From positions 1 through 44,094 of the forward strand of contig DAOUQK010000002.1 of the NCBI GenBank assembly GCA_030625695.1: a DNA stretch of 44,094 bases, in the 5' to 3' direction. Below are positions 27,391-35,974 of this stretch, in pieces (positions within the stretch are counted from its first letter, which is position 1; every line of letters starts with the position of its first letter). The notes under the pieces are model-generated. The model ran no database searches. It was not told the DNA's origin and saw only the letters and a program-made list of their open reading frames with translations. Made by a program: the position numbers and the translations under genes. This DNA comes from Paracoccaceae bacterium. Lineage in GTDB: Bacteria; Pseudomonadota; Alphaproteobacteria; Rhodobacterales; Rhodobacteraceae.

Positions 27391-28053
27391 TTAGTTGCTT
27401 GCTTCTGCTTCTGCGGTAGGTGCCTGAACAGCAGCTTCGCCTTCAGCGGCAGGTGCCTGAGGCGCGCCAACCGGACCCTGTGGACCCCACTGAGGCTGAC
27501 CCCATGCTGGGTTCCAGCCGTTATAGCCCTGGTTGTAACCTTGACCCTGGTAACGACCCTGGCCTTGGCCCTGACCTTCGCCCTGACCTTCGCCCTGACC
27601 TTCGGCACTACCCGAGAAGCCAAAGTTGAAGGAACCGGTGCCATTGCCACGCTGGTTGTTGGAACCGTTGAACGGACCCCAGTTATTGTCCCAGCCGTTG
27701 TTGTTGCCCCAGCCGTTGTTGCCGCCAAATGGGTTCCAGCCGTTGTTGCCGCCCCAGCCGTTGTTGCCGTTGTTGCCGCCAAATGGACCCCAGTTGTTGC
27801 CACCCCAGCCGTTATTGCCGTTGTTGCCGCCGAAAGGACCCCAGTTGTTGCCGCCCCAGTTGTTGCCGCCGTTATTACCGCCGAAAGGACCCCAGTTGTT
27901 GCCACCCCAGCCGTTGTTATAGCCGCCGTTGTTGTAGGCAGGACCAGGACCGTATGGACCAGGTGCCGGGCCCCAGCCTTCGGCGCTTGCTGCGATTGCT
28001 GTTACACTGCTCAGGCCGGCGGCCAGGGCTACGGAAAAGATTGTCTTACGCAT
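27391..28053 (-). CDS. Secreted Asn/Gly/Trp-rich repeat protein (sulfur-globule-protein-like)
   Basis: Signal peptide then repeats such as NNGWGGNNWGPFGGNNG, then FNFGFSGSAEGQGEGQGEGQGQGQGRYQGQGYNQGYNGW and an Ala/Pro/Glu tail. Confidence 0.7.
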   Translation of the reverse strand: MRKTIFSVALAAGLSSVTAIAASAEGWGPAPGPYGPGPAYNNGGYNNGWGGNNWGPFGGNNGGNNWGGNNWGPFGGNNGNNGWGGNNWGPFGGNNGNNGWGGNNGWNPFGGNNGWGNNNGWDNNWGPFNGSNNQRGNGTGSFNFGFSGSAEGQGEGQGEGQGQGQGRYQGQGYNQGYNGWNPAWGQPQWGPQGPVGAPQAPAAEGEAAVQAPTAEAEASN

Positions 28054-28167
28054 TTTGTAGTCTCCAAAGTTATGTCCCGATTAAGCTTGGAATCTGGCAT
28101 CGGGACGATTGCCGGTATCCATCAGATACGCACCTTTTGCGGCACGTTATTATTTCGTTGGTTAGGC

Positions 28168-28800
28168 TCAGAAGAGCCCGAATGGGGTCATATTAAACCC
28201 CGGTACTCCTCCGTTGGTGATATTGCCGGGGATTGGGAAACTGTTCCCAAATCCACCGGGAATGCTTGGTATTGATGGTGAGGCGAGCGGGCCAAACGGG
28301 CCATTGCCGCCATATCCCTGGCCGTAGCCTGGGTTATATCCTTGGTTATAGCCTTGCGGGTCATACCCTTGGTTATATCCTTGTGGGCCATACGGCGCAT
28401 ATCCTTGCGGATAGCGGCCATTGCCCGGCCCGTAAGACGGGCCGTAACCCTGTGTTTGCCCTTGTGGCGCAGACAAGGCTTGCGGCGCAAATCTGGGCTG
28501 TGCCTGGGTTGCGTTACCTTGCGGCGCAGCCTCAGACGTGGGGGCATATTGCGCCAGCGGGGCTGCTGCCAATTTCTGCTCAAGCCCGGCAGGGGCAAAG
28601 CGGCTGGGGCTCGCAGGCTGCGCCATTGGAGCGATCTGTGGTGCGACCGGTTGCGCAAGGGGCGCCGCCTGTGCTGCCTGCGGCGTGACCGGATATGGAT
28701 TCCAAGGATTGCCGCCAGCATGGGCCTCGGATGTAACGGACGCAACCGAACCAAGCGCAAGCAGCGCGGCGATTGCCGGAAATTTAGCTGGTTTGGGCAT
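28168..28800 (-). CDS. Secreted Pro/Gln/Tyr/Gly-rich low-complexity protein
   Basis: Signal peptide MPKPAKFPAIAALLALGSVASVTSEAHA; YNQGYDPQGYNQGYNPGYGQGYGG repeats. Confidence 0.7.
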   Translation of the reverse strand: MPKPAKFPAIAALLALGSVASVTSEAHAGGNPWNPYPVTPQAAQAAPLAQPVAPQIAPMAQPASPSRFAPAGLEQKLAAAPLAQYAPTSEAAPQGNATQAQPRFAPQALSAPQGQTQGYGPSYGPGNGRYPQGYAPYGPQGYNQGYDPQGYNQGYNPGYGQGYGGNGPFGPLASPSIPSIPGGFGNSFPIPGNITNGGVPGFNMTPFGLF

Positions 28801-28841
28801 AGTTGTACCTTTGCGTTTCATCAATTCTGGCCGTTTCAGGC

Positions 28842-29396
28842 TTAGTTACTTGGTGTTCGGTATTGTTGTCGGTATTGTGGTTGCGCACCATATTGTGGCG
28901 ATGCGCCGTAGGGAGTGTTGGGCCTTCTATTCTGGCCTCGATATTGTTGCCTGGGCGGCATCTGCTGCCACATCGGACCTGGTCCAAAGTAAGGGTTTCG
29001 CGGGCTGTTTTGATACCCATAGGCCGCAATCGGTCTTTGCGCCGGACGATATTGCCGTTGTGCCGCGGCAGGCGGGCCCGGGGACCAGACCCAGCCAGAG
29101 ATATATTGCTGCTGGCGTTGCCCAGACTGGAGCGACTGCGGTGATCGGGCCGACCGCATCCAGTATGGCATCATCTGGCGCATGGTTTGCGCCGCAGACC
29201 GGTTGGATGTGGTGGCGCGCGGCGCGGGTGCGGCAGGTGCGACCTGTGCGGCAGGTGCGACCTGTGCAGCAGGTGCGGCGCTGTAAGGGCCCGGCACCGG
29301 TGCCACGTCTTGTGCGGTTTGCGCAACCGGGCGGGCGGACCAGCTGATAAGCGCGGTCAATCCAACCAGGACAGAGACAGTCAGTGATTTAAGCAT
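28842..29396 (-). CDS. Secreted Pro/Gln/Arg/Tyr-rich low-complexity protein
   Basis: MLKSLTVSVLVGLTALISWSARPVAQTAQ signal-like N-terminus; PAAQVAPAAQVAP and QYRQQYR repeats; CDS end overlaps the RND gene by 8 bp. Confidence 0.65.
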   Translation of the reverse strand: MLKSLTVSVLVGLTALISWSARPVAQTAQDVAPVPGPYSAAPAAQVAPAAQVAPAAPAPRATTSNRSAAQTMRQMMPYWMRSARSPQSLQSGQRQQQYISGWVWSPGPPAAAQRQYRPAQRPIAAYGYQNSPRNPYFGPGPMWQQMPPRQQYRGQNRRPNTPYGASPQYGAQPQYRQQYRTPSN

Positions 29397-32300
29397 CTGA
29401 ATTCCCTCCATCTTTGGTGCCTGCGGCCGAGCCTTTGAGGCGAATGCCCCGACGTCCGCCAGCCTTGGCTTTACGGGTTGCCTTTGGCGTGGCCGCTGTT
29501 GCCGCAGTTTTGGGTGTTGTCGGCTTTTTGGCAGATTTTTTAGCCGCCGGTTTCTTGGCCGGTGCCGTCTTTGGTTTAGCCGCTTTGGATGTCTTTGGTT
29601 TGGTCGCTTTCGGCTCAGGCGCTTTAACCGCCTTCGGCTCAGCTTTCTTGATGGCCTTTGGCTTGGCCACAACCACCGGTTTGGCGCTTGGCTCGGGTGA
29701 CGGCTCGGGTGATTTCCTGACCACAGGAGCCGGTTTTGGGTCGGCTTTCTTGATCACCGCAGGCTTGGCCGCAACCACTGGCTTAGCGCTTGTTCCCGGT
29801 GAGTTCTTGACCACCGGAGCAGGCTTGGGCGTCGCTTTCTGGATCACTGCCGGTTTTGCAACCACTGTGGGCTTTGCCGCCACTACTGATGCGGGTTTGG
29901 CGGCAGGCGTAGCCTCGGAAGTGCTTGGTTTACGTCCGGAGAACATGCCCTTGATCAGGCCTGCGATCAGCTTTACCAGCCCGGTCACAATCGCCCAAAG
30001 GGTGGTGATGACAAAGCCCATCACGCCGACAATCGCAGTGAATAGACCGGCGAACAGACCGCCAACCAGCTTGCTCACGCCGCCTTCGGCGTGTTCCGCA
30101 CTGGCTTTGGGCATGTCGTTTGCGGGCATGTCGTTTGTTACCGGCTCAGCCCCGGCCCCAGAGCCGCCATCAGGCAGGTCCATGCCATCGGTCAGCGCAT
30201 CGCCATACTTCACACAGCCCAGCGGGATCACTACCAATGTCAGCAGGGTTGACACCAATCCGCCCATCATCAACGAAATTGCCATGCCCTGAAAGATCGG
30301 GTCGGACAGGATTACCGACGACCCGGCAATCAATGCCAGCGCCGTAATGATGATCGGGCGGGTCCGGGTGCAGACCGCGTGCAGCACCGCATCGGGCACA
30401 TTCATGCCAGCGCGTACGGATTGCTGTGAAAAGTCCACCAGCAGGATTGAGTTACGTACAATGATCCCGGCCAAAGCGATGAAACCGATCATCGAGGTGG
30501 CGCTGAAGGGCGCGTTGAACAACCAGTGACCCGGCACAATCCCAATCAAAGTCAACGGGATCGGCGCCATGATGATGGCGGGCAGGCGGAAGTTTCCAAA
30601 TTCCCACACCACCAGAATATAGATCAGGATCAGCGCCACACCAAAGGCCGCACCCATGTCGCGGAAGGTGACATATGTCACGGTCCACTCACCGGTCCAC
30701 TCAATCGCCGATTGCAGATCGCTGGCGGGTGGGCCAAGCAGGTTGCTGTCGATCCGCACACCGTCGGGGGCGGTATAGCCGTCCAGCAGATCTTCGACTT
30801 CAAAGATGCCATAGATCGGCGCACCCAGGCGGCCTGACACTTCGCCGGTCACATATTCAACCGCACGCAGGTCTTTGTGATAAACCGGCTCGTCATTAAG
30901 GATTGGCGCAAAGTGACCCAGCGAGGTGAGGGGCACAAGCGCGCCACTGGCCGAAGGCACCGGTAGTTGGCTCAGGCGGCCAAACTGGCCCCGCAGCGCC
31001 AGCGGCATTTGCAGGTAGATGAACTTCGGCTCGAGCATATGCGCGTCTTTGACATCGCCCAGCTTATAACCACCCAGCGCCATTTCCAGCTGCCGGTTGA
31101 TGTCCGCAACCGAAACCCCAAGGCGCGATGCCTTTTCGCGGTCAACCACAAAGCTCCAGCCGTGGTACGGCGTTTGCAGATAGCTGTCGGCATCAACGAT
31201 GGTCTCGGCCTGATCAAACAGCGCCTGAATATCCCTGGCAACCTGCCGCCGCGTTTTTGCATCGGGGCCGTATACTTCGGCGACCATAGTCTGCAATACC
31301 GGCGGCCCGGGCGGCATTTCCACCACCTCGATGTTGGCACCAAGAGCGTCGGCCAGAGGCTTTAGCGCGTCGCGTGCCGCGGCGGCCAGATCGTGGGACG
31401 ATGTTTCACGGTCGTTCTTGTGGGTCAGCTGGACCTGAATGTCACCAACCCAGGATTGATCGCGCAAATAGGAGTGACGCACCAAGCCGTTGAAGTTGAA
31501 CGGCGAGGCCGCACCGGTATAAGATTGCAGGGCAACCACTTCGGGGATTTTGTTCAGCTCGTCCGCCAGTTGCGACACCACGTTGGCAGTGACCGGAAGG
31601 GCCGTGCCCTCGGGCATGTTCACCACCACGTTGAATTCGGGCTTGTTGTCATTCGGCAGCATCTTGACGGCGACGTTTTGAGTGTAAAACAGCGACAGGC
31701 TGAGGAAGAATATCAGCCACATGACCAGCCGGAAAATGCGGGCCTTGGACGGGCTGGCCAACAAAGGTTGTAAAGTGCGGCCAAAGAACCCTTCAAGCCA
31801 CTGCGCCTGACGGTGTTCGCTGTCCTGCATCTTGGCCAGATTTTTCATCGACGGGCGGATGCGCTGGGCCAACCAGGGCGTAAAGATAAAGGCAGCAAAC
31901 AGCGACAGCACCATGGCGACCGAGCCAAGCGCCGGAATCGGCTGCATGTAGGGGCCCATCATGCCGGTGACAAAGCCCATCGGCAACAGGGCGGCGATCA
32001 CGGTCAGGGTGGCCAGGATGGTCGGATTGCCGACTTCGCGCACCGCATCGACGTTGATTTCGGGTGAAACTTTGTCGGCGATCAGCCAGCGGCGATAGAT
32101 GTTTTCGACCACGACGATGGCGTCATCCACCAGAATGCCGATCGAAAAGATCAGGGCAAACAGGCTGACCCGGTCAATGGTATAGCCCAACAGCCAGGCG
32201 CAAAACACTGTCAGCAGGATCACAATCGGGATGACGATCAGCACCACGATGGCCGCGCGCAGACCCAATGCCAGCCAGATCAACAGGGTCACAGCGCCGG

Positions 32301-33441
32301 TCACCACGAACAGTTTGAACATCAGTTCGTTGACTTTTTCGTTCGCCGTTTCGCCGTAGTCCCGCGTCACTTCGATGTGCACATTGTCAGGGATCAGTGT
32401 GCCTTTCATGCGCTCGACCTGGGCCAGAACATCGCTGGTCACTTGTACGCCGTTAGAGCCGTTTTTCTTGGCAATGGCGATGGTGACAGCCGGGGCACCA
32501 ATGTTCGCACGGCTTGCGATTTCACTTTGATCACCATAGGCGGGGCCGGTGTAATAGTTAACGATATCAGAGGCATCGTCTGTGCCTTCGCTCACCAGCG
32601 CCACATCGCGGATGTAAATTGGCTGGCCTTCGCGGGAACCAATCATCAGGTTCTCGATGTCGCTGGCGGTGCGCAGGAACGCGCCGGTCAGCAGGGTGAA
32701 AGACGTCTGCCCCACTTCGACATTGCCGACCGAACGCTCGGAATTGGCGGCGCGAATGGTCTGCGCCAACTGGTCCAGGCCGATGCCAAAGCCGGCCAGA
32801 CGCTCGGGAAATACTTCGACCCGAATGGCGTCGGTGCGCCCGCCAACGATAAAGCTCTGCGAGGTGCCGTCGATCTGCTTCAGGCTTTGCAGCATATCAA
32901 GGCCAAGACTGCGCAGGATGGATTCGTCCACCTCGTGTGACCACAGCGTCAGCGTGACAACCGGCACATCGTCGATGCCCTTGGGCCGGATCAGCGGCTG
33001 AGAAACACCGGGAGGGATGATGTTGAGGTTCGACTGGATCTTGTCGTTCAGCTTGACCAACGACGCCCCAAGCGCCTCACCCACATCAAACTGGACCGTT
33101 ACCATCGCGCCATCGCGGTTCGAGGCGGAATAGACGTGATCGACGCCGGGAATTTCCGACATCAGTTTTTCCAGCGGATTGGTCGCGACGGCGGCCACCT
33201 GATCGGCAGAGGACCCGTGATAGGAAAAGAAGATATCGACCATCGGCACTGATATCTGCGGGTCTTCCTGACGCGGTGTCAGGATCATGCCCATGATGCC
33301 AAGCGCCAGACACCCAACCAGCAACAGAGGAGTAAGAGGCGAGGCGATAAAGCCTTTGGCCAGCTTTCCTGCCAGCCCAAGATCCTGACCGGAAGTGTCG
33401 GAACCATCTGTATTAGCAGGGGTATTTTGGTCGCTGGCCAT
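29389..33441 (-). CDS. RND-superfamily efflux pump (AcrB-like) with C-terminal membrane segment and Lys/Ala/Pro-rich tail
   Basis: RND core (NPLEKLMSEIPGVDHVYSASNRDGAMVTVQFDVG; FSIGILVDDAIVVVENIYRR; GFIALAGIIVRNSILLVDF); start MASDQNT at 33441. Confidence 0.9.
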   Translation of the reverse strand: MASDQNTPANTDGSDTSGQDLGLAGKLAKGFIASPLTPLLLVGCLALGIMGMILTPRQEDPQISVPMVDIFFSYHGSSADQVAAVATNPLEKLMSEIPGVDHVYSASNRDGAMVTVQFDVGEALGASLVKLNDKIQSNLNIIPPGVSQPLIRPKGIDDVPVVTLTLWSHEVDESILRSLGLDMLQSLKQIDGTSQSFIVGGRTDAIRVEVFPERLAGFGIGLDQLAQTIRAANSERSVGNVEVGQTSFTLLTGAFLRTASDIENLMIGSREGQPIYIRDVALVSEGTDDASDIVNYYTGPAYGDQSEIASRANIGAPAVTIAIAKKNGSNGVQVTSDVLAQVERMKGTLIPDNVHIEVTRDYGETANEKVNELMFKLFVVTGAVTLLIWLALGLRAAIVVLIVIPIVILLTVFCAWLLGYTIDRVSLFALIFSIGILVDDAIVVVENIYRRWLIADKVSPEINVDAVREVGNPTILATLTVIAALLPMGFVTGMMGPYMQPIPALGSVAMVLSLFAAFIFTPWLAQRIRPSMKNLAKMQDSEHRQAQWLEGFFGRTLQPLLASPSKARIFRLVMWLIFFLSLSLFYTQNVAVKMLPNDNKPEFNVVVNMPEGTALPVTANVVSQLADELNKIPEVVALQSYTGAASPFNFNGLVRHSYLRDQSWVGDIQVQLTHKNDRETSSHDLAAAARDALKPLADALGANIEVVEMPPGPPVLQTMVAEVYGPDAKTRRQVARDIQALFDQAETIVDADSYLQTPYHGWSFVVDREKASRLGVSVADINRQLEMALGGYKLGDVKDAHMLEPKFIYLQMPLALRGQFGRLSQLPVPSASGALVPLTSLGHFAPILNDEPVYHKDLRAVEYVTGEVSGRLGAPIYGIFEVEDLLDGYTAPDGVRIDSNLLGPPASDLQSAIEWTGEWTVTYVTFRDMGAAFGVALILIYILVVWEFGNFRLPAIIMAPIPLTLIGIVPGHWLFNAPFSATSMIGFIALAGIIVRNSILLVDFSQQSVRAGMNVPDAVLHAVCTRTRPIIITALALIAGSSVILSDPIFQGMAISLMMGGLVSTLLTLVVIPLGCVKYGDALTDGMDLPDGGSGAGAEPVTNDMPANDMPKASAEHAEGGVSKLVGGLFAGLFTAIVGVMGFVITTLWAIVTGLVKLIAGLIKGMFSGRKPSTSEATPAAKPASVVAAKPTVVAKPAVIQKATPKPAPVVKNSPGTSAKPVVAAKPAVIKKADPKPAPVVRKSPEPSPEPSAKPVVVAKPKAIKKAEPKAVKAPEPKATKPKTSKAAKPKTAPAKKPAAKKSAKKPTTPKTAATAATPKATRKAKAGGRRGIRLKGSAAGTKDGGNSDA

Positions 33442-33524
33442 GATGTCCTCCTTTCCGGTTGGTGCCCGCTTGGGCAAAGATTATCTGTCTGGTGCTTTGT
33501 GCACTCTTGGTTTTTGGTGCTGTC

Positions 33525-34682
33525 CTATTCGCCTGAAATCAACGTCGCGGGTGGGTTCAGAATAACCTCTTCTCCGCCTGAAAGACCGGACACGACCGAC
33601 ACATGGCCATCTGCCGTCGGATACCCCACCCGCACGATGCGCAAGGATGGTTTACCGTTTTCTATTACAAACACCGACGGCAGGCTGCCGCGCCAGATCA
33701 GGGCCTCGGCGGGCACCGATTGTTCGGTGCGCGCAGGCATGGAGTTGTCGGGCACGGTGACTTCGGCGTACATGCCGGGGCCGCCGGGTGTGTCGAATGG
33801 CAGGTCGAATTTGACCCGCACGGTGTGGCGCTTGGGGTCGGCCACGGGGAATATCTGCGCCACTTTGGCGTCAACGATCACGCCGCCCACGTCCAGACGC
33901 GCAGAAACGATCATGTCGATGCTAAGACCGGCGGCCAGACGCACCGGCACTTCGGCGTCGATCCGCAGATAGTCGGTATAGGCGAATGTTATAAGAGGCA
34001 TGCCGGGTTGAACCGTGTCGCCAACTTCGACCATCTTGCTGACCACGACGCCGTCAAACGGGGCAATTGATTGCGAATCCCGCAGGCGTGCGTCCAACCC
34101 GTCCAGATTGGCCTGGGCCTGCATCATCGCACTTTGCGCCTGATTGATGCCTACACCGCGGGAATAAAGATCGGCCTGACGTTCCAGTGCTGTGTTGGAC
34201 TGACCCATGCCGCTGGAAAAGCTGCGGGTGAAAAACTGATCAAAGGTGGCGGGGATGCCCATGCCGGGAAAGCCGGAAATCGAATTGACCCGTGGGGCAT
34301 ACAATTCGCGCGAATACTGCATCTGTGAATTTCTAAGCGCTGCGTCGGCCTGGGAAATCTGCGCTGTTGCTGCGCGCCGCTTGGCCTGAATGTTGTCGTC
34401 GTTGATGCGCACCAGAACTTCGCCTGCATCAGCGCGGAACCCTTCGATGCCGCCCAGAAACGTCACCCGACCCGGAACCTGGGCTGTCAGTGTCACCTCT
34501 TTAAAGGGAATGACCGTGCCGCCGACTGTCGCTTGTGATCCGGTTGTGATGCTGCTGACCCGTGCCGTTTGCCAGTTGGTGTTGGTTTGCTGGGCTTCGG
34601 CCATATGCACAGGGGCAAGGGTCGAAAATCCGGCCAGCACCAAAGCCAATACAGAAGATGACATCTGAACCTTGATAGACAT
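33525..34682 (-). CDS. Efflux RND transporter periplasmic adaptor (HlyD/MFP family)
   Basis: VPGRVTFLGGIEGFRADAGEVLVRIND, IAPFDGVVVSKMVEVGDTVQPGMPL. Confidence 0.9.
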   Translation of the reverse strand: MSIKVQMSSSVLALVLAGFSTLAPVHMAEAQQTNTNWQTARVSSITTGSQATVGGTVIPFKEVTLTAQVPGRVTFLGGIEGFRADAGEVLVRINDDNIQAKRRAATAQISQADAALRNSQMQYSRELYAPRVNSISGFPGMGIPATFDQFFTRSFSSGMGQSNTALERQADLYSRGVGINQAQSAMMQAQANLDGLDARLRDSQSIAPFDGVVVSKMVEVGDTVQPGMPLITFAYTDYLRIDAEVPVRLAAGLSIDMIVSARLDVGGVIVDAKVAQIFPVADPKRHTVRVKFDLPFDTPGGPGMYAEVTVPDNSMPARTEQSVPAEALIWRGSLPSVFVIENGKPSLRIVRVGYPTADGHVSVVSGLSGGEEVILNPPATLISGE

Positions 34683-35091
34683 ATTTCCCTCCCCTTACGT
34701 CGTAATCCACTGTGTTTTCCGGTGGCGGTTCCTGTCGGTGTTGGCCCCGCTTAAAACCTGTCGTTGCAACAGCTATACACGATAACATATTAATATTCAA
34801 ATTTTAGAATGCGTTTGCCTTGATTTTTCCCATTTTGTCGCACCTGTGGTTGATCAGTTATGTGCAGAATGCATCATTAATGATTGCATTACAATTGTTT
34901 AGGTAATCGTTTATTGCTTTTCCCAATCAGCAACCCCAACGAAAATATTGCGAAAAAGTAATAAGGTAACCCCAAATTCGCAGCAAATACCCAACGGTCC
35001 CTGCATTAACTGCCGGGTTGCAACCTCAGGTGATTCGAATTCCAGCGGCCTGTGATTTCACTCTCCTCTGAATGAAAAGGCGTGAATGGCG

Positions 35092-35143
35092 ACCAAAAAA
35101 CAAACGACCCCCCGTTCGGTTATCAAATCCGAAGCGGGGGGCG
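35092..35143 (-). terminator. Rho-independent terminator downstream of the DUF302 gene
   Basis: Minus-strand hairpin CGCCCCCCGCTTCGG...CCGAACGGGGGGTCG followed by a T-rich stretch (TTTGTTTTTTGG). Confidence 0.75.
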
Positions 35144-35190
35144 TCATATGTTCAGATCGCAACAAGGCTTGGATCACAACGTGACACGCT

Positions 35191-35778
35191 CTAGAAATCC
35201 CCTTCCGCAGCGCGTGCCAGAATATCCTGCATGATCGATTTGACCTCTAACGCTTCTTTCAAAAGCTCGGGCGGCAAGGTTTTGCCACCATGGATCATCA
35301 TGTCCATATCCAGCGTGTAAATCCAAAGGTTCCCCTCGGCGTCTTCGACCAGTGACACCCGGCACGGCAGATAGGCGGCATACGCCAGATCGTGTTCGAT
35401 CATCTTGGCCGCGGTCAGCGGGTTGCAATAAAGATAGATGTTCAGTTTGCGCCACGGCTCGCCGTTCATTGCCGCCACCTGATCGCCCAGGGGCAACTCA
35501 CCCACACCGCGAATGTTCAGATCAACCGCAACTGCCTTGATCGACTCGTCCACCTCTTCAAAGGTAATACCGTCAGCGACCTTGACCTTCCAGACCGTGG
35601 CCGCTGCCGCGTTGCCCGAATCTACCAATCGGTCGAACATGCCTTTATAGGTGTCAAACGCCTGTTCATCGAACCCGTCGAACGCCACTTTGTACTTGTA
35701 AAGCATCGGGCCTTTCCAGACCATCATGCCAACTGCCACCACGCCGATCAGCGCGAAAATACCCGTAATAAATCTCAT
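35191..35778 (-). CDS. DUF302 domain-containing membrane-anchored protein
   Basis: MRFITGIFALIGVVAVGMMVWKG; LNIYLYCNPLTAAKMIEHDLAYAAYLPCRVSLVEDAEGNLWIYTLDMDMMIHGG (DUF302 signature style). Confidence 0.85.
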   Translation of the reverse strand: MRFITGIFALIGVVAVGMMVWKGPMLYKYKVAFDGFDEQAFDTYKGMFDRLVDSGNAAAATVWKVKVADGITFEEVDESIKAVAVDLNIRGVGELPLGDQVAAMNGEPWRKLNIYLYCNPLTAAKMIEHDLAYAAYLPCRVSLVEDAEGNLWIYTLDMDMMIHGGKTLPPELLKEALEVKSIMQDILARAAEGDF

Positions 35779-35974
35779 GTTTCCTCCCGGGAAATAAGTT
35801 TCATCCAAGTATTACGATATATGAATGTGGTGGATTAGTAAAACCATTGTATGCGCGGTGCTGGTAATTCCTTTCCAAACTGGAAACAATCGCCTGCTTT
35901 TGAACGGCAGTTTTTGACGAAGGGCTGGCGGCGGGCAACCCCAATCGCCGTCAGTCCGAAAATGGTGGCGTTAT

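Noticed and set aside
27381-27905. 174-aa minus-strand ORF (MATTGVLSAVITAATTGAATTG...)
   Set aside because: Out-of-frame reading of the same tandem repeat; the frame with signal peptide (27391-28053) is clearly the coding one.
27570-27930. Possible CRISPR-like array
   Set aside because: Repeats are contiguous, in-frame coding tandem repeats with no unique spacers and no cas genes.
27541-28275. 244-aa plus-strand ORF (MTLVTTLALALTFALTFALTF...VVAAPAVVAVVAAKW...)
   Set aside because: Exact antisense shadow of the Asn/Gly/Trp repeat gene; the repetitive codons keep the opposite strand open. No plausible RBS or family.
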